This document shows positions 24,108 to 31,346 of a DNA stretch of 31,373 bases, in pieces (the first letter of the stretch is position 1; each line of letters starts with the position of its first letter). A program made the position numbers and the translations under genes. This DNA comes from an uncultured Prevotella sp. GTDB taxonomy: Bacteria; Bacteroidota; Bacteroidia; Bacteroidales; Bacteroidaceae. The DNA lies in the NCBI GenBank assembly GCA_900541335.1, contig UQJC01000022.1, forward strand, positions 1-31,373. Direction: 5' to 3'. Below the pieces are notes generated by a model. The model was not told where the DNA came from, searched no databases, and worked only from the letters and a program-made list of their open reading frames with translations.

Positions 24108-24310
24108 CTTCGAGTGGTGCGAGGCTTGATTGCCACGCCCACCGGCTCACAAGAGAGCCTAACATCTAACTGTTACCTTTCTACAAATCTTTTCTACCTA
24201 ATCTTTTTACCTAACTCTCTAATGCTATGATTTCCTCTTGCAAACTTCTTCGCAAAGTTTTGAGGAATGCTATATGTTGTAGTTTTTGTGTTGGCTCGTT
24301 ATCTTGTTTA
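24083..24310 (-). ncRNA. putative structured non-coding RNA, about 225 nt
   Basis: The minus strand shows a complete unit with no ORF: a promoter (24348-24317), a 5' stem-loop domain where TTCCTC pairs with GAGGAA around AAACTT/AAGTTT (about 24265-24230), a purine-rich, probably unpaired middle with repeated AGGTA(A/G)AAAGAT-like motifs (24215-24165), a hairpin GGCTC/GAGCC (24159-24144), a bulged hairpin GGTG..CG..GGC/GCC..CG..CACC (24144-24114), and a final AAAGGGC-GGAA-GCCCTTT hairpin running into eight T. Length and layout suit a free sRNA, possibly a 6S-like or regulatory RNA, but I do not recognise the family. tmRNA, RNase P RNA and SRP RNA do not fit by length or known motifs. Confidence 0.65.
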
Positions 24311-24316
24311 CGAGTG

Positions 24317-24348
24317 CAAAGGTAAGGGGAGCAGAGCGAATAGCCAAA
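24317..24348 (-). promoter_or_regulatory. promoter of the putative RNA (TTTG-20 bp-TACCTTTG)
   Basis: On the minus strand TTTG is at 24348-24345 and TACCTTTG at 24324-24317, spaced 20 bp. Both elements match the consensus exactly. Start near 24310. Confidence 0.75.
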
Positions 24349-24536
24349 TGGGAATTTATAAAAGACTTTGTCGTTTGCAAAGTTTGGAAGCAAGTAGGTG
24401 GTTTTGTTAGGTGAGGTGGCAAAACTGGCTTGTATGAGGGTCGCTAGATAGCAAATCAGATGGTTAAGGGGGTGTTAAGGATGGGGAAGCTCTAAAAAAG
24501 GAACGAGGGTGTGGGGGAGAGTTGATAAAAATATCG

Positions 24537-24544
24537 TACTTTTG
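24537..24544 (+). promoter_or_regulatory. -7 box of the Nif3/zinc-ribbon operon (TACTTTTG)
   Basis: Exact TAnnTTTG match; no TTTG is present 19-20 bp upstream. Start near 24551, giving a ~155-nt leader before the ATG at 24706. Confidence 0.6.
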
Positions 24545-24549
24545 TAGTC

Positions 24550-24639
24550 GAAATGAACGATTCGTTTCAGCCTTGCGGCTAAGAACGGCTTGTCTGGCAG
24601 GAGTCGGACTAAAGTTGCTCTTTCGGAATCATTCATTTC
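24550..24639 (+). promoter_or_regulatory. structured leader element (cruciform-like) before the Nif3 operon
   Basis: GAAATGAACGATTC (24550-24563) pairs with GAATCATTCATTTC (24626-24639) over 14 positions with one mismatch, closing a ~62-nt interior. Inside are a hairpin AGCC-TTGC-GGCT (24569-24580) and a second arm closed by AAGAAC/GCTCTT with one mismatch. The closing helix begins at the predicted transcription start, so the whole 5' end would fold into a branched structure, as riboswitch aptamers do. It matches no riboswitch class I know. No T-tract follows, so if regulatory it would more likely act on translation or RNA stability. It could also be a small RNA or a miniature inverted-repeat element. 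Confidence 0.5.
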
Positions 24640-24705
24640 AATGGATAGAAGTGGGTATCTGCATGGATTGTGGGATGCCTTCTACTTACTACATATAGAT
24701 TATCT

Positions 24706-25491
24706 ATGAATATAAAGGAAGTCGCTGAGACCCTTGAACGGTTCGCGCCACTGCCGCTGCAAGAGAGCTATGATAATGCCGGCTTGCAGATTGGATTAAC
24801 AGCGGGCGAAGATGTGTCAGGGGTCTTATTGTGTTTGGACGTTACTGAAGAAGTCATAGACGAAGCTGAACGGAAGGGGTGTAACCTGATTGTGGCACAC
24901 CATCCTTTGTTGTTTCGTCCTGTGAAGCGAATCACTGGGCAAACGCAGGTGGAACGCTGTGTGGTGCGTGCCATTCGTAAGAATATCGCTATTTATGCTG
25001 CCCATACCAACTTGGACAATGCACCAGGGGGTGTAAACTTTCACATTGCCCGCAAATTGGGGCTGGAGCAAGTGCGCTTTTTGCTCCCGTTGCAGGGTAG
25101 GGAAGGGGGTAGTGGCGTGATTGGAGTGCTTCCCGAAGCTGAAGATGCTACTGCATTCCTCAACCGCGTGGCAAATTTGTTTGGCGTAAAGGCTTTACGT
25201 AGAAACGAAGGACCGGGACGCTTGGTGAACCGCGTAGCACTCTGTGGGGGTGCGGGTGAGTTCTTGTTGGACGAAGCGGTGAAAGCGGGGGCCGACGTGT
25301 TCCTTACCGGAGAAATGGGGTATCATCGTTACTTTGGTTATGATGACTCGATTTTGATTGGTGTGATGGGGCACTACGAGAGCGAGCAGTACACGGTGGA
25401 GTTGTTGGATGAAATTCTGGCAAAGGAACTTCCGCAACTGAAGCGTGTGAAGTCTGAAATTGTAACAAATCCCGTTCGGGTGAATGAGTAA
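24706..25491 (+). CDS. Nif3-like dinuclear metal centre protein
   Basis: The 261-residue protein has the NIF3/DUF34 signatures: SYDNAGLQIG (21-30), VAHHPLLF (63-70, metal ligands His65 and His66), YAAHTNLDNAPGGVN (97-111, Asp104), and GHYESEQYT (222-230, His223 and Glu227). Family members form hexameric rings with two metal ions per subunit; GTP cyclohydrolase-like activity has been reported for some, but the role is unsettled. The ATG at 24706 is used since the N-terminus MNIKEVAETLERFAPL fits the family; the frame opens 12 codons earlier without similarity. The zinc-ribbon gene follows 54 bp later, a pairing common in Bacteroidota. Confidence 0.92.
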   Translation: MNIKEVAETLERFAPLPLQESYDNAGLQIGLTAGEDVSGVLLCLDVTEEVIDEAERKGCNLIVAHHPLLFRPVKRITGQTQVERCVVRAIRKNIAIYAAHTNLDNAPGGVNFHIARKLGLEQVRFLLPLQGREGGSGVIGVLPEAEDATAFLNRVANLFGVKALRRNEGPGRLVNRVALCGGAGEFLLDEAVKAGADVFLTGEMGYHRYFGYDDSILIGVMGHYESEQYTVELLDEILAKELPQLKRVKSEIVTNPVRVNE

Positions 25492-25545
25492 CGCTCATTT
25501 GCAGACTAACGAAATACATATACTACATCATCATATATTATCATT

Positions 25546-26364
25546 ATGGCAAAGAAAGACGTGGCTGAAATGTCCGTAGAGCAGAAACTGAAGAATCTCT
25601 ATCAGTTGCAAACGATGTTGTCGGAAATCGACCGTATCAAGATTCTCCGTGGTGAGTTACCCCTTGAAGTGGAGGACTTGGAAGATGAAATCGAGGGTCT
25701 GACGCACCGTATGAGCAAGTACAGCGAAGACGTAGATCGTTTGAAGGCTGACGTTGCTGCCAAGAAAGCGAAGATTAATGAGGCTAATACCGCGATTGAG
25801 CGTTACCGCAAACAGATGGATGACGTGAAGAATAACCGCGAGTATGATATGCTCTCAAAGGAAATCGAGTTCCAAAGCTTGGATGTTGAACTCCAGAATA
25901 AGCGTATCGGTGAAGCTCAGCGCATGATTGAAGCAAAGAAGGGCGAAATCGAAAATGCTAAGAGCCAGTTGGAAGACCGTCGTGCAGACTTGGAAATGAA
26001 GAAGTCTGAGCTCGACGAAATTACGGCTGAAACGAAGGCTGAAGAGGAAAAACTCCGCGAAAAGGCTAAGAACTTGGAGCAGAGCATCGAACCGCGCCTG
26101 TTGGCTGCCTTCAAGCGTATCCGTAAGAGCTCACGTAATGGTCTGGGTATTGTTTACGTGGAGCGTGATGCTTGTGGTGGTTGCTTCAATAAGATTCCGC
26201 CCCAGCGTCAGTTGGATATTCGTATGCGTAAGAAGATTATCGTTTGCGAATACTGTGGTCGTATCATGATTGACCCGGAATTGGCTGGTGTTAAGATTGA
26301 AAAGCCTGTTGAGGAGAAGCCGAAGCGTCGTATCCGTCGCATTACGAAGAAGGATGACGAGTAA
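25546..26364 (+). CDS. coiled-coil C4 zinc-ribbon protein (CT398/DUF164-like)
   Basis: Residues about 10-185 of 272 form a long, charged antiparallel coiled coil (heptads rich in Glu, Lys, Leu), followed by a zinc ribbon with CGGC (Cys210, Cys213) and CEYC (Cys234, Cys237) and a basic tail (KPKRRIRRITKK). This is the layout of the CT398/DUF164 family, soluble nucleic-acid- or protein-binding proteins of unclear role. It is cotranscribed with the Nif3-like gene, in line with the known association of the two families. The terminator at 26424-26478 ends the operon. Confidence 0.88.
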   Translation: MAKKDVAEMSVEQKLKNLYQLQTMLSEIDRIKILRGELPLEVEDLEDEIEGLTHRMSKYSEDVDRLKADVAAKKAKINEANTAIERYRKQMDDVKNNREYDMLSKEIEFQSLDVELQNKRIGEAQRMIEAKKGEIENAKSQLEDRRADLEMKKSELDEITAETKAEEEKLREKAKNLEQSIEPRLLAAFKRIRKSSRNGLGIVYVERDACGGCFNKIPPQRQLDIRMRKKIIVCEYCGRIMIDPELAGVKIEKPVEEKPKRRIRRITKKDDE

Positions 26365-26423
26365 TCTCTTAGAACATACACGGTATAGCCACCCGGTTGG
26401 GATAGGCTGACTTGTATCAAAAG

Positions 26424-26480
26424 AAACCGGTTGGAGTACGTTTCATTCAAGAAGGAATGAACGTGCTTCAACCGGTTTTT
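26424..26480 (+). terminator. terminator of the Nif3/zinc-ribbon operon
   Basis: AAACCGGTTG (26424-26433) pairs with CAACCGGTTT (26469-26478), continued by TTTTT. The arms extend inward through GTACGTT/AACGTGC and CATTC/GAATG, making one very long hairpin. Confidence 0.88.
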
Positions 26481-26527
26481 TTGCGTATCAGGGAGAACGG
26501 ATGGGGATGATTGATAGCGAACCTTGT

Positions 26528-27055
26528 TTAGAGTTCCGTATAGTCTGGAATATCTGTCAGGTAGCGTACTTCCATCTTTTGGTAATCTACCCGACAACAA
26601 TAGTGGGCTATACCGTTGCTGACAATCAGGTAATCGGCACGTAGAACACTGTTGTAGGAATAGATTTGCTGGAAGACGGCTTGGGTAATGGGGATGTGAG
26701 GGGCTTTGTATTCGATAATCATTCGGGGAGTGGTGCCTACTTGATGGTAGAGCACACTGTCGCAACGACGCGAAACGCCGCCGACCTGAATGGTGATTTC
26801 GTTTCCTAACAGACCGGCAGGGTAGTGTTTGTGCTCTACCAGATAGTGGGTGAAATGTTGGCGCACCCATTCCTCGGGAGTGAGTCGGAGGTATCGTTGG
26901 CGAAGAAAGTCGTAAATGAATGTTTCGCCTTTTTCGTGGCGCGTGCGAACGGGATAAGCTGGTAGGTTGAGGGACTTCATTTTATCGGCAATAGCTTTCG
27001 TTGGAATGGAGTTTGGTGTAACTTTGCAATCCTTGGTTTTGGGCAATTTTGCCAT
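26528..27055 (-). CDS. HSDR_N-type PD-(D/E)XK nuclease-fold protein
   Basis: The 175-residue protein resembles the N-terminal nuclease domain of type I restriction enzyme R subunits, but stands alone without helicase or methylase genes. The PD-(D/E)XK core is visible: Glu86 in GNEITIQ, Asp99 in RRCDSVLY, and Glu115-Tyr-Lys117 in MIIEYKAP, followed by QQIYSYNSVLRADYLIVSNG. All catalytic residues are present, so it may cleave or bind DNA, though many lone members have unknown roles. Starts compete at 27055 (7 nt after the predicted start point) and 26980 (MKSLNLPAYP). The longer one overlaps the amn promoter. It is a conserved Bacteroidota housekeeping-type gene rather than an R-M system. Confidence 0.8.
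   Translation of the reverse strand: MAKLPKTKDCKVTPNSIPTKAIADKMKSLNLPAYPVRTRHEKGETFIYDFLRQRYLRLTPEEWVRQHFTHYLVEHKHYPAGLLGNEITIQVGGVSRRCDSVLYHQVGTTPRMIIEYKAPHIPITQAVFQQIYSYNSVLRADYLIVSNGIAHYCCRVDYQKMEVRYLTDIPDYTEL
26996..27026 (+). promoter_or_regulatory. promoter of the AMP nucleosidase-holA operon (TTTC-19 bp-TAACTTTG)
   Basis: TAACTTTG at 27019-27026 follows TTTC at 26996-26999 with 19 bp between. Start near 27033, leader about 53 nt. It lies inside the first codons of the divergent HSDR_N ORF if that starts at 27055. Confidence 0.6.
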
Positions 27056-27068
27056 AGAAAACCAAGGC

Positions 27069-27076
27069 AAAAATAC
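27069..27076 (-). promoter_or_regulatory. minus-strand -7 box (TATTTTTG) for the HSDR_N gene
   Basis: The minus strand reads TATTTTTG at 27076-27069. A TTTG at 27097-27094 is 17 bp upstream, slightly short spacing. Start near 27062. Confidence 0.5.
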
Positions 27077-27085
27077 AAAATACGT

Positions 27086-27862
27086 ATGAAGACAAAAGAA
27101 GAAATAACGGGCAACTGGCTGACTCGATACACGAAAATGCCCCTGGATAAGTTTGGTGAACACATATTGTTGACTAACTTCAATAACTATGTGGACATGT
27201 TTTGTGAACAGTGTGGTGTGGAGCCTGTCGGCTTTGATGCTAATATGCGTGCTGCAACGGCGGGTGACATTACGATGATTAACTTCGGTATGGGGAGTCC
27301 CAATGCGGCATTGATTATGGACTTGCTGGGAGCTGTCCACCCGAAGGCTTGTCTCTTCTTGGGAAAGTGTGGCGGAATCTCGGACAAGACGCACTTGGGT
27401 GACTACATTTTGCCTTTGGCAGGTATTCGTGGAGAAGGCACGTCGAACGATTATTTCCCGCCAGAAGTACCAGCCTTGCCTGCGTTTATGTTGCAACGTG
27501 CAGTTTCTACTGCCTTGCGTGACAATAGTCATGACTATTGGACAGGAACGGTGTATACGACGAACCGACGTGTGTGGGAACACGATAACCGCTTTAAGGA
27601 GTATCTGCGCGAAACACGGGCTATGGCTGTGGATATGGAAACGGCTACGTTGTTCTCTTGTGGTTTTTATAATCATATTCCGACTGGTGCATTGCTGTTA
27701 GTCTCTGACAATCCCATGGAGCCTGAAGGGGTGAAGACGGAGGAGAGCGACAATCTCGTGACGTGCAACTTTGCGGCGACGCATGTGAGAATAGGTATTG
27801 AAAGTATGAAACTGATCATCGGCGAACGTAAGACGGTGCGTCATCTGAAGTTTGACTGGTAA
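27086..27862 (+). CDS. amn: AMP nucleosidase (short form)
   Basis: The 258-residue protein belongs to the purine nucleoside phosphorylase fold: FLGKCGGISD (91-100, phosphate-side loop), and the ribose/base-site motif AVDMETATLF (181-190, with Glu185). AMP nucleosidase splits AMP into adenine and ribose 5-phosphate. Enteric Amn is much longer; the short form without the N-terminal regulatory domain is usual in Bacteroidota, where it carries this name. A related nucleoside phosphorylase is the main alternative. The stop lies 4 bp before the holA start, so the two are cotranscribed. Confidence 0.85.
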   Translation: MKTKEEITGNWLTRYTKMPLDKFGEHILLTNFNNYVDMFCEQCGVEPVGFDANMRAATAGDITMINFGMGSPNAALIMDLLGAVHPKACLFLGKCGGISDKTHLGDYILPLAGIRGEGTSNDYFPPEVPALPAFMLQRAVSTALRDNSHDYWTGTVYTTNRRVWEHDNRFKEYLRETRAMAVDMETATLFSCGFYNHIPTGALLLVSDNPMEPEGVKTEESDNLVTCNFAATHVRIGIESMKLIIGERKTVRHLKFDW

Positions 27863-27866
27863 GACG

Positions 27867-28910
27867 ATGGCAGGAGGTTTTTCTAATCAGAAAAAAACGG
27901 ACGAAATCACGTACGACCAAATCGTGCGTGATGTACGGGCGGGACATTTTAAGCCTGTCTATTATTTGATGGGGGAGGAGGCGTACTACATTGATCGAGT
28001 GGCCGACTTCATTGTGAACACTGTACTGACTCCTGAGGAGCGTGACTTTAATCTGGTGACGATCTTTGGAGCTGATGCGGAGATTGATGCAATCATGACT
28101 GCGGCAAAGTCTTATCCGATGGGGGCGCAGTATTTGGTTGTATTGGTCAAGGAGGCACAGAATCTCAAGAATTTGGATCGGTTGGCACTTTATTTCCAAC
28201 AAGTGCAACCTACCACGATTCTGATATTCTGCCATAAGAATGGTACGATTGACCGACGCTTAAAGGTTACTTCGCTCATCAAGAAGGAAGGCGTACTGTT
28301 TGAGTCCAAAAAGCTTTATGAGAATCAGCTCGTGACTTTTGTGCGTGATTATTTGAAACGCAAACATTTGGCGACTTCTCCTGAAGTTCCTGAAATGATG
28401 GCGGCCTACATTGGTTCTGATTTGAACCGAATGGTTTCGGAGCTTGACAAACTGATACTGGCATTGCCTGCAAGTGAAAAAGTTATCACGGTCGAGCAGG
28501 TGAGGGGGAGTATTTCCATGACCAGAGAATTTAGTGTGTTCGAGTTTCAGGACGCACTGATGCAGAAGGATGTTTTGAAGGCTAATCAGATCATGAAATT
28601 TTTTGACAGTAATCCGAGGGCTTATCCATTGCAGGCAATTCTTCCGACAATCTTTAAGGCTTTTGCCAATCTGATGGTTTCATACTATGCTCCGACTAAA
28701 ACGGAGAATGGAATCGCTCAATGGATGGGCATCAATCCTTGGCAAGTGCGCAAGAATATCTTGCCTGGGATGCGCAATTATTCAGGAGTCAAGGTGATGA
28801 ACATTATTCATGCCATAAGGCGTACGGATGCGCGTTCGAAGGGAATTGACAACCCTTCAACTCCTGGTGGAGAGCTGCTGAAAGAGCTCGTTTATTTTAT
28901 ACTTCATTAG
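27867..28910 (+). CDS. holA: DNA polymerase III subunit delta
   Basis: The 347-residue protein is the delta subunit of the clamp loader, which opens the sliding clamp. N-terminal domain: HFKPVYYLMGEEAYYIDRVADFI (typical PVYLLxGEExxL start), then FNLVTIFGADAEIDAIMTAAKSYPM; middle AAA-like region with LNRMVSELDKLIL (family motif ...L.NELEKL); C-terminal collar domain with EFSVFEFQDALMQKD. The ATG at 27867, 4 bp after the AMP nucleosidase stop, is preferred over one at 27852 inside that gene. A strong terminator follows. Confidence 0.92.
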   Translation: MAGGFSNQKKTDEITYDQIVRDVRAGHFKPVYYLMGEEAYYIDRVADFIVNTVLTPEERDFNLVTIFGADAEIDAIMTAAKSYPMGAQYLVVLVKEAQNLKNLDRLALYFQQVQPTTILIFCHKNGTIDRRLKVTSLIKKEGVLFESKKLYENQLVTFVRDYLKRKHLATSPEVPEMMAAYIGSDLNRMVSELDKLILALPASEKVITVEQVRGSISMTREFSVFEFQDALMQKDVLKANQIMKFFDSNPRAYPLQAILPTIFKAFANLMVSYYAPTKTENGIAQWMGINPWQVRKNILPGMRNYSGVKVMNIIHAIRRTDARSKGIDNPSTPGGELLKELVYFILH

Positions 28911-28947
28911 TAGAATACGCATCTCTAACAGATTCGTGTGTTATCGG

Positions 28948-28990
28948 AAAGTCTGGTTTCTCTGATAGGAGAAACCAGACTTTTTTTGTG
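28948..28990 (+). terminator. terminator of the amn-holA operon
   Basis: AAAGTCTGGTTTCTC (28948-28962) pairs perfectly with GAGAAACCAGACTTT (28969-28983), a 15-bp stem with a 6-nt loop, followed by a run of T. Confidence 0.92.
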
Positions 28991-30200
28991 CAATATCATG
29001 ATGTGCAATAGAGATGTACTACTTAATCGAAGGTGTAATGATCTTGTGTGATAAGGCTGGATGGAGTAGTCTGAACAGCGTTGATCTTTCTTGATGATTC
29101 TTCTATTGCTTATTGGGGAACTCTTCTAATAAGGAATGTAGAAGCGACTAATGGGTTCGAATCAGGAGGAAGTAAGGAGAAGAGTACATGTACACATACA
29201 GGATTTAGATAGAGAGGGAAGCTTTCTTCCATTGTTCGATTCTTCGTATTTATACTTTAGTTGTTTGTGAGTTGTTAGACAGGTGTTTCGCTCTATTGAT
29301 TACTTTTCAACAGAGTTGGGTGCTGCTCGCCAGTTCATGGGATAGTGTTCCGAATTCTTCTTTGAAGCTCCAAATTCTCTTCTTGATTCTATGTAGAAGG
29401 GGAGAATAATGTAAATTTCTCCCCTTTGAGGGAGTAAAAAGGAGGTTTGAATACTAATATCTGTATTATTTGTAATGTGTATAAGTCAAATATAATCATT
29501 GTGCAAGTTGTTTGATTCTCTCTTCATTCGGTATATGATCTACGATTTTGTTTCTTAATATGCTGATAATGAGAAAGTTATGCTTATTTCTGCATTCTGT
29601 GGTTGTGCTGTAGCAATTTCTCTGATCAATTCCTTGTAAAAGAGAAAATCATACGAATAGAGAGAAGCTGTATTCTCTTAGAATTTACATTAAGTCTAAT
29701 TTAAGAAAATCGAATCAGAAATACACAGATGAAAATTTAGTAATCCTCAAACAGGATATTATGGATTTGTAAATCAAAACTAACTTGAAGTATTATACAC
29801 AAATATAAAGTATACAAAGATATATCACAAGAGTGAATATAGTTTTGTTGATTAATAAAAATGCATCTAGAAAAATAGTGATTATATATATGAACTCCAA
29901 TGATTAAATCATTTTATTAAGGCTATACTTTGAGCATATTCCTAAAATCAATGCATAGAATTTTGTAGAGAACATTATTACATAGTATATAGATAATACT
30001 ATTATTATAATCAATAGATATACATAATTAGTTATAGTAATACTTTTATTATGGTATAGGAATGTACTTCTTAGTGATGATTTAATATTAGGTTTGTAGA
30101 TTTAGGAAACAAAATAATTTTATGAGGATTGTAAATGTTCTATTGGAATAGAATTTACAGATATAAATATGTAAATGTAGGTCCTATTTCGATGATATTC
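28991..30200. other. long AT-rich gene-free region with two perfect DnaA-box matches
   Basis: About 1.2 kb without a credible gene; 29460-30190 is extremely AT-rich and has stops in every frame. TTATACACA occurs at 29793-29801 and its inverse TGTGTATAA at 29476-29484; both fit TTATNCACA. One-mismatch relatives (TGTGCAATA) occur at 28987 and 29002. A 10-bp hairpin (AAGGGGAGAA 29397-29406, TTCTCCCCTT 29417-29426) precedes the AT-rich part. The region could be a replication origin, a decayed insertion, or simply an AT-rich spacer. No dnaA gene is in the window and the flanking genes do not diverge. Confidence 0.4.
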
Positions 30201-30202
30201 TT

Positions 30203-30210
30203 TACCTTTG
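30203..30210 (+). promoter_or_regulatory. -7 promoter-like box (TACCTTTG)
   Basis: Exact TAnnTTTG match without a -33 TTTG at normal distance. It precedes a 39-codon ORF starting at 30224. Confidence 0.4.
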
Positions 30211-30223
30211 TGAACGCTAAGCG

Positions 30224-30343
30224 ATGGGAGCATACAACTGTCTTCTGTGTTTTTCCGTGTGTTTTTTGCATGAAATGACGTCTAAGAATAGTCATTTGAG
30301 GAAGAATAGTTGTGGTGAAATGTTCGGATGGAAGCAATCGTAG
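30224..30343 (+). CDS. possible 39-aa small ORF
   Basis: The ATG lies 14 bp after a TACCTTTG box. The peptide (MGAYNCLLCFSVCFLHEM..., ending GEMFGWKQS) has a short Cys-rich hydrophobic start and a basic, hydrophilic end. No family is recognised and coding bias cannot be judged at this length; the transcript could instead be a non-coding RNA or the leader of the XRE gene. The rest of 30344-30587 shows no gene. Confidence 0.25.
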   Translation: MGAYNCLLCFSVCFLHEMTSKNSHLRKNSCGEMFGWKQS

Positions 30344-30587
30344 CATTGATAGGCTTGGTCTGTGAGCTGGATTTTTATTTAGGATTAACCCGTTCGTATG
30401 GGGAATATCATTAAATGTGCAGAGAATACCATTGTCCTATTTTTCTTTCGACTTTTATCTTCTTTCCATCTCACGACTTAAGCTGCCTATATTATCTGTA
30501 TAGTGAAGCATGGGTAGCGTGAATTGGAAACCTGATCTTTTTTGCTCCCCTATCCCAATCATTTCCTAGTAATACAGTTTCATTCCA

Positions 30588-31136
30588 ATGAAAGAAAGAA
30601 TACGTTTGATTATGGAGTACCTGCAACTCTCACAGCAGGACTTCGCTTCTCGTTTGGGAATTTCTCCCGCGTCCCTCTCTAGTATTTTCACTGGTCGTAC
30701 CAATCCGACAAACAATCATGTCAATGCTATTCATCGGGAGTTTCCTGAAATAAATGTGAATTGGCTTATGTTTGGTGAGGGGGAGATGTTGGCAGCTTCG
30801 ATTAGTCCATTGGGGGGCGATGCAACAGTTTCTTCAAGTTCTTCCATGGAAGACGAGGAAATATCTTTAGCGAATGCGCAAGCAAATGCCAAGATCGGAG
30901 ACGGAGGCGTACAGCCTTCCCTGTTCGATGTGTTACCTGAGAGCCAAACTCAAGTACAGTTGAATAATCGTACATCTCTCCAGGATCCAGCTTACGAAAC
31001 ATCTGCTCGCTTACGCCATGCAAGTAATCTTCGTATGCCTGTAATAAATATTGACAAACAGACGCGAAAGATTAAGGAGATTCGTGTCTTTTTTGATGAT
31101 GGTACATTTGAGGCGTTTGTTCCTTCCAGTAAATAG
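30588..31136 (+). CDS. XRE-type helix-turn-helix regulator
   Basis: The 182-residue protein has an N-terminal helix-turn-helix (about 1-65: MKERIRLIMEYLQLSQQDFASRLGI, then ISPASLSSIFTGRTNPTN) and the INVNWLMFGEGEM motif common after this domain. A Ser/Gln-rich linker (about 75-140) follows, then a short C-terminal beta element (KIKEIRVFFDDGTFEAFVP) seen in related Bacteroidota regulators. It probably binds DNA as a dimer; targets are unknown. There is no phage gene nearby in the window, so it looks like a resident regulator. Transcription probably begins near TCTTTTTTG at about 30536. Confidence 0.85.
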   Translation: MKERIRLIMEYLQLSQQDFASRLGISPASLSSIFTGRTNPTNNHVNAIHREFPEINVNWLMFGEGEMLAASISPLGGDATVSSSSSMEDEEISLANAQANAKIGDGGVQPSLFDVLPESQTQVQLNNRTSLQDPAYETSARLRHASNLRMPVINIDKQTRKIKEIRVFFDDGTFEAFVPSSK

Positions 31137-31298
31137 AAGGCACACACCTATTTGCTTTCGTTTGGTTAGGTCTTTCAGTATCTCAGTTCCTCTCTCAACC
31201 ATATTTTTACATCGTGGATAGAGCGATTATACACGTCCTCAATTATCCAAGAGCGTTCATACGTCAATCGTTTAACGGTTGAAACATATAAATAATAA

Positions 31299-31346
31299 AA
31301 CGACGCTGGTCCACTATCTCATTGAAGATAGTGGACCAGCGTCGTT
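31299..31346 (-). terminator. terminator of a minus-strand unit lying beyond the right edge
   Basis: A perfect 21-bp stem pairs 31299-31319 with 31326-31346 around the 6-nt loop CATTGA. The left flank AATAATAAAA gives a T-tract only on the minus strand, so it most likely ends a minus-strand gene to the right. It may also stop readthrough from the XRE gene. The 31137-31298 stretch shows no gene. Confidence 0.8.

Noticed and set aside
24083..24310. tmRNA, RNase P RNA or SRP RNA as identity for the minus-strand RNA
   Set aside because: The transcript is too short for tmRNA or RNase P RNA, has no tag ORF, and lacks the conserved SRP domain IV loop sequences.
26528..27676. 382-codon version of the HSDR_N gene starting at 27676
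   Set aside because: The added N-terminal part is antisense to AMP nucleosidase; a -7 box at 27076-27069 and the family N-terminus support a start at 27055 or 26980.
29141..29175. tRNA-like sequence GGTTCGAATC
   Set aside because: The bases flanking the loop do not pair as a T-stem and no D- or anticodon arm is found upstream.
28991..30587. Integrated phage or mobile element
   Set aside because: No integrase, transposase, terminal repeats or tRNA target is visible in or around the AT-rich gap.
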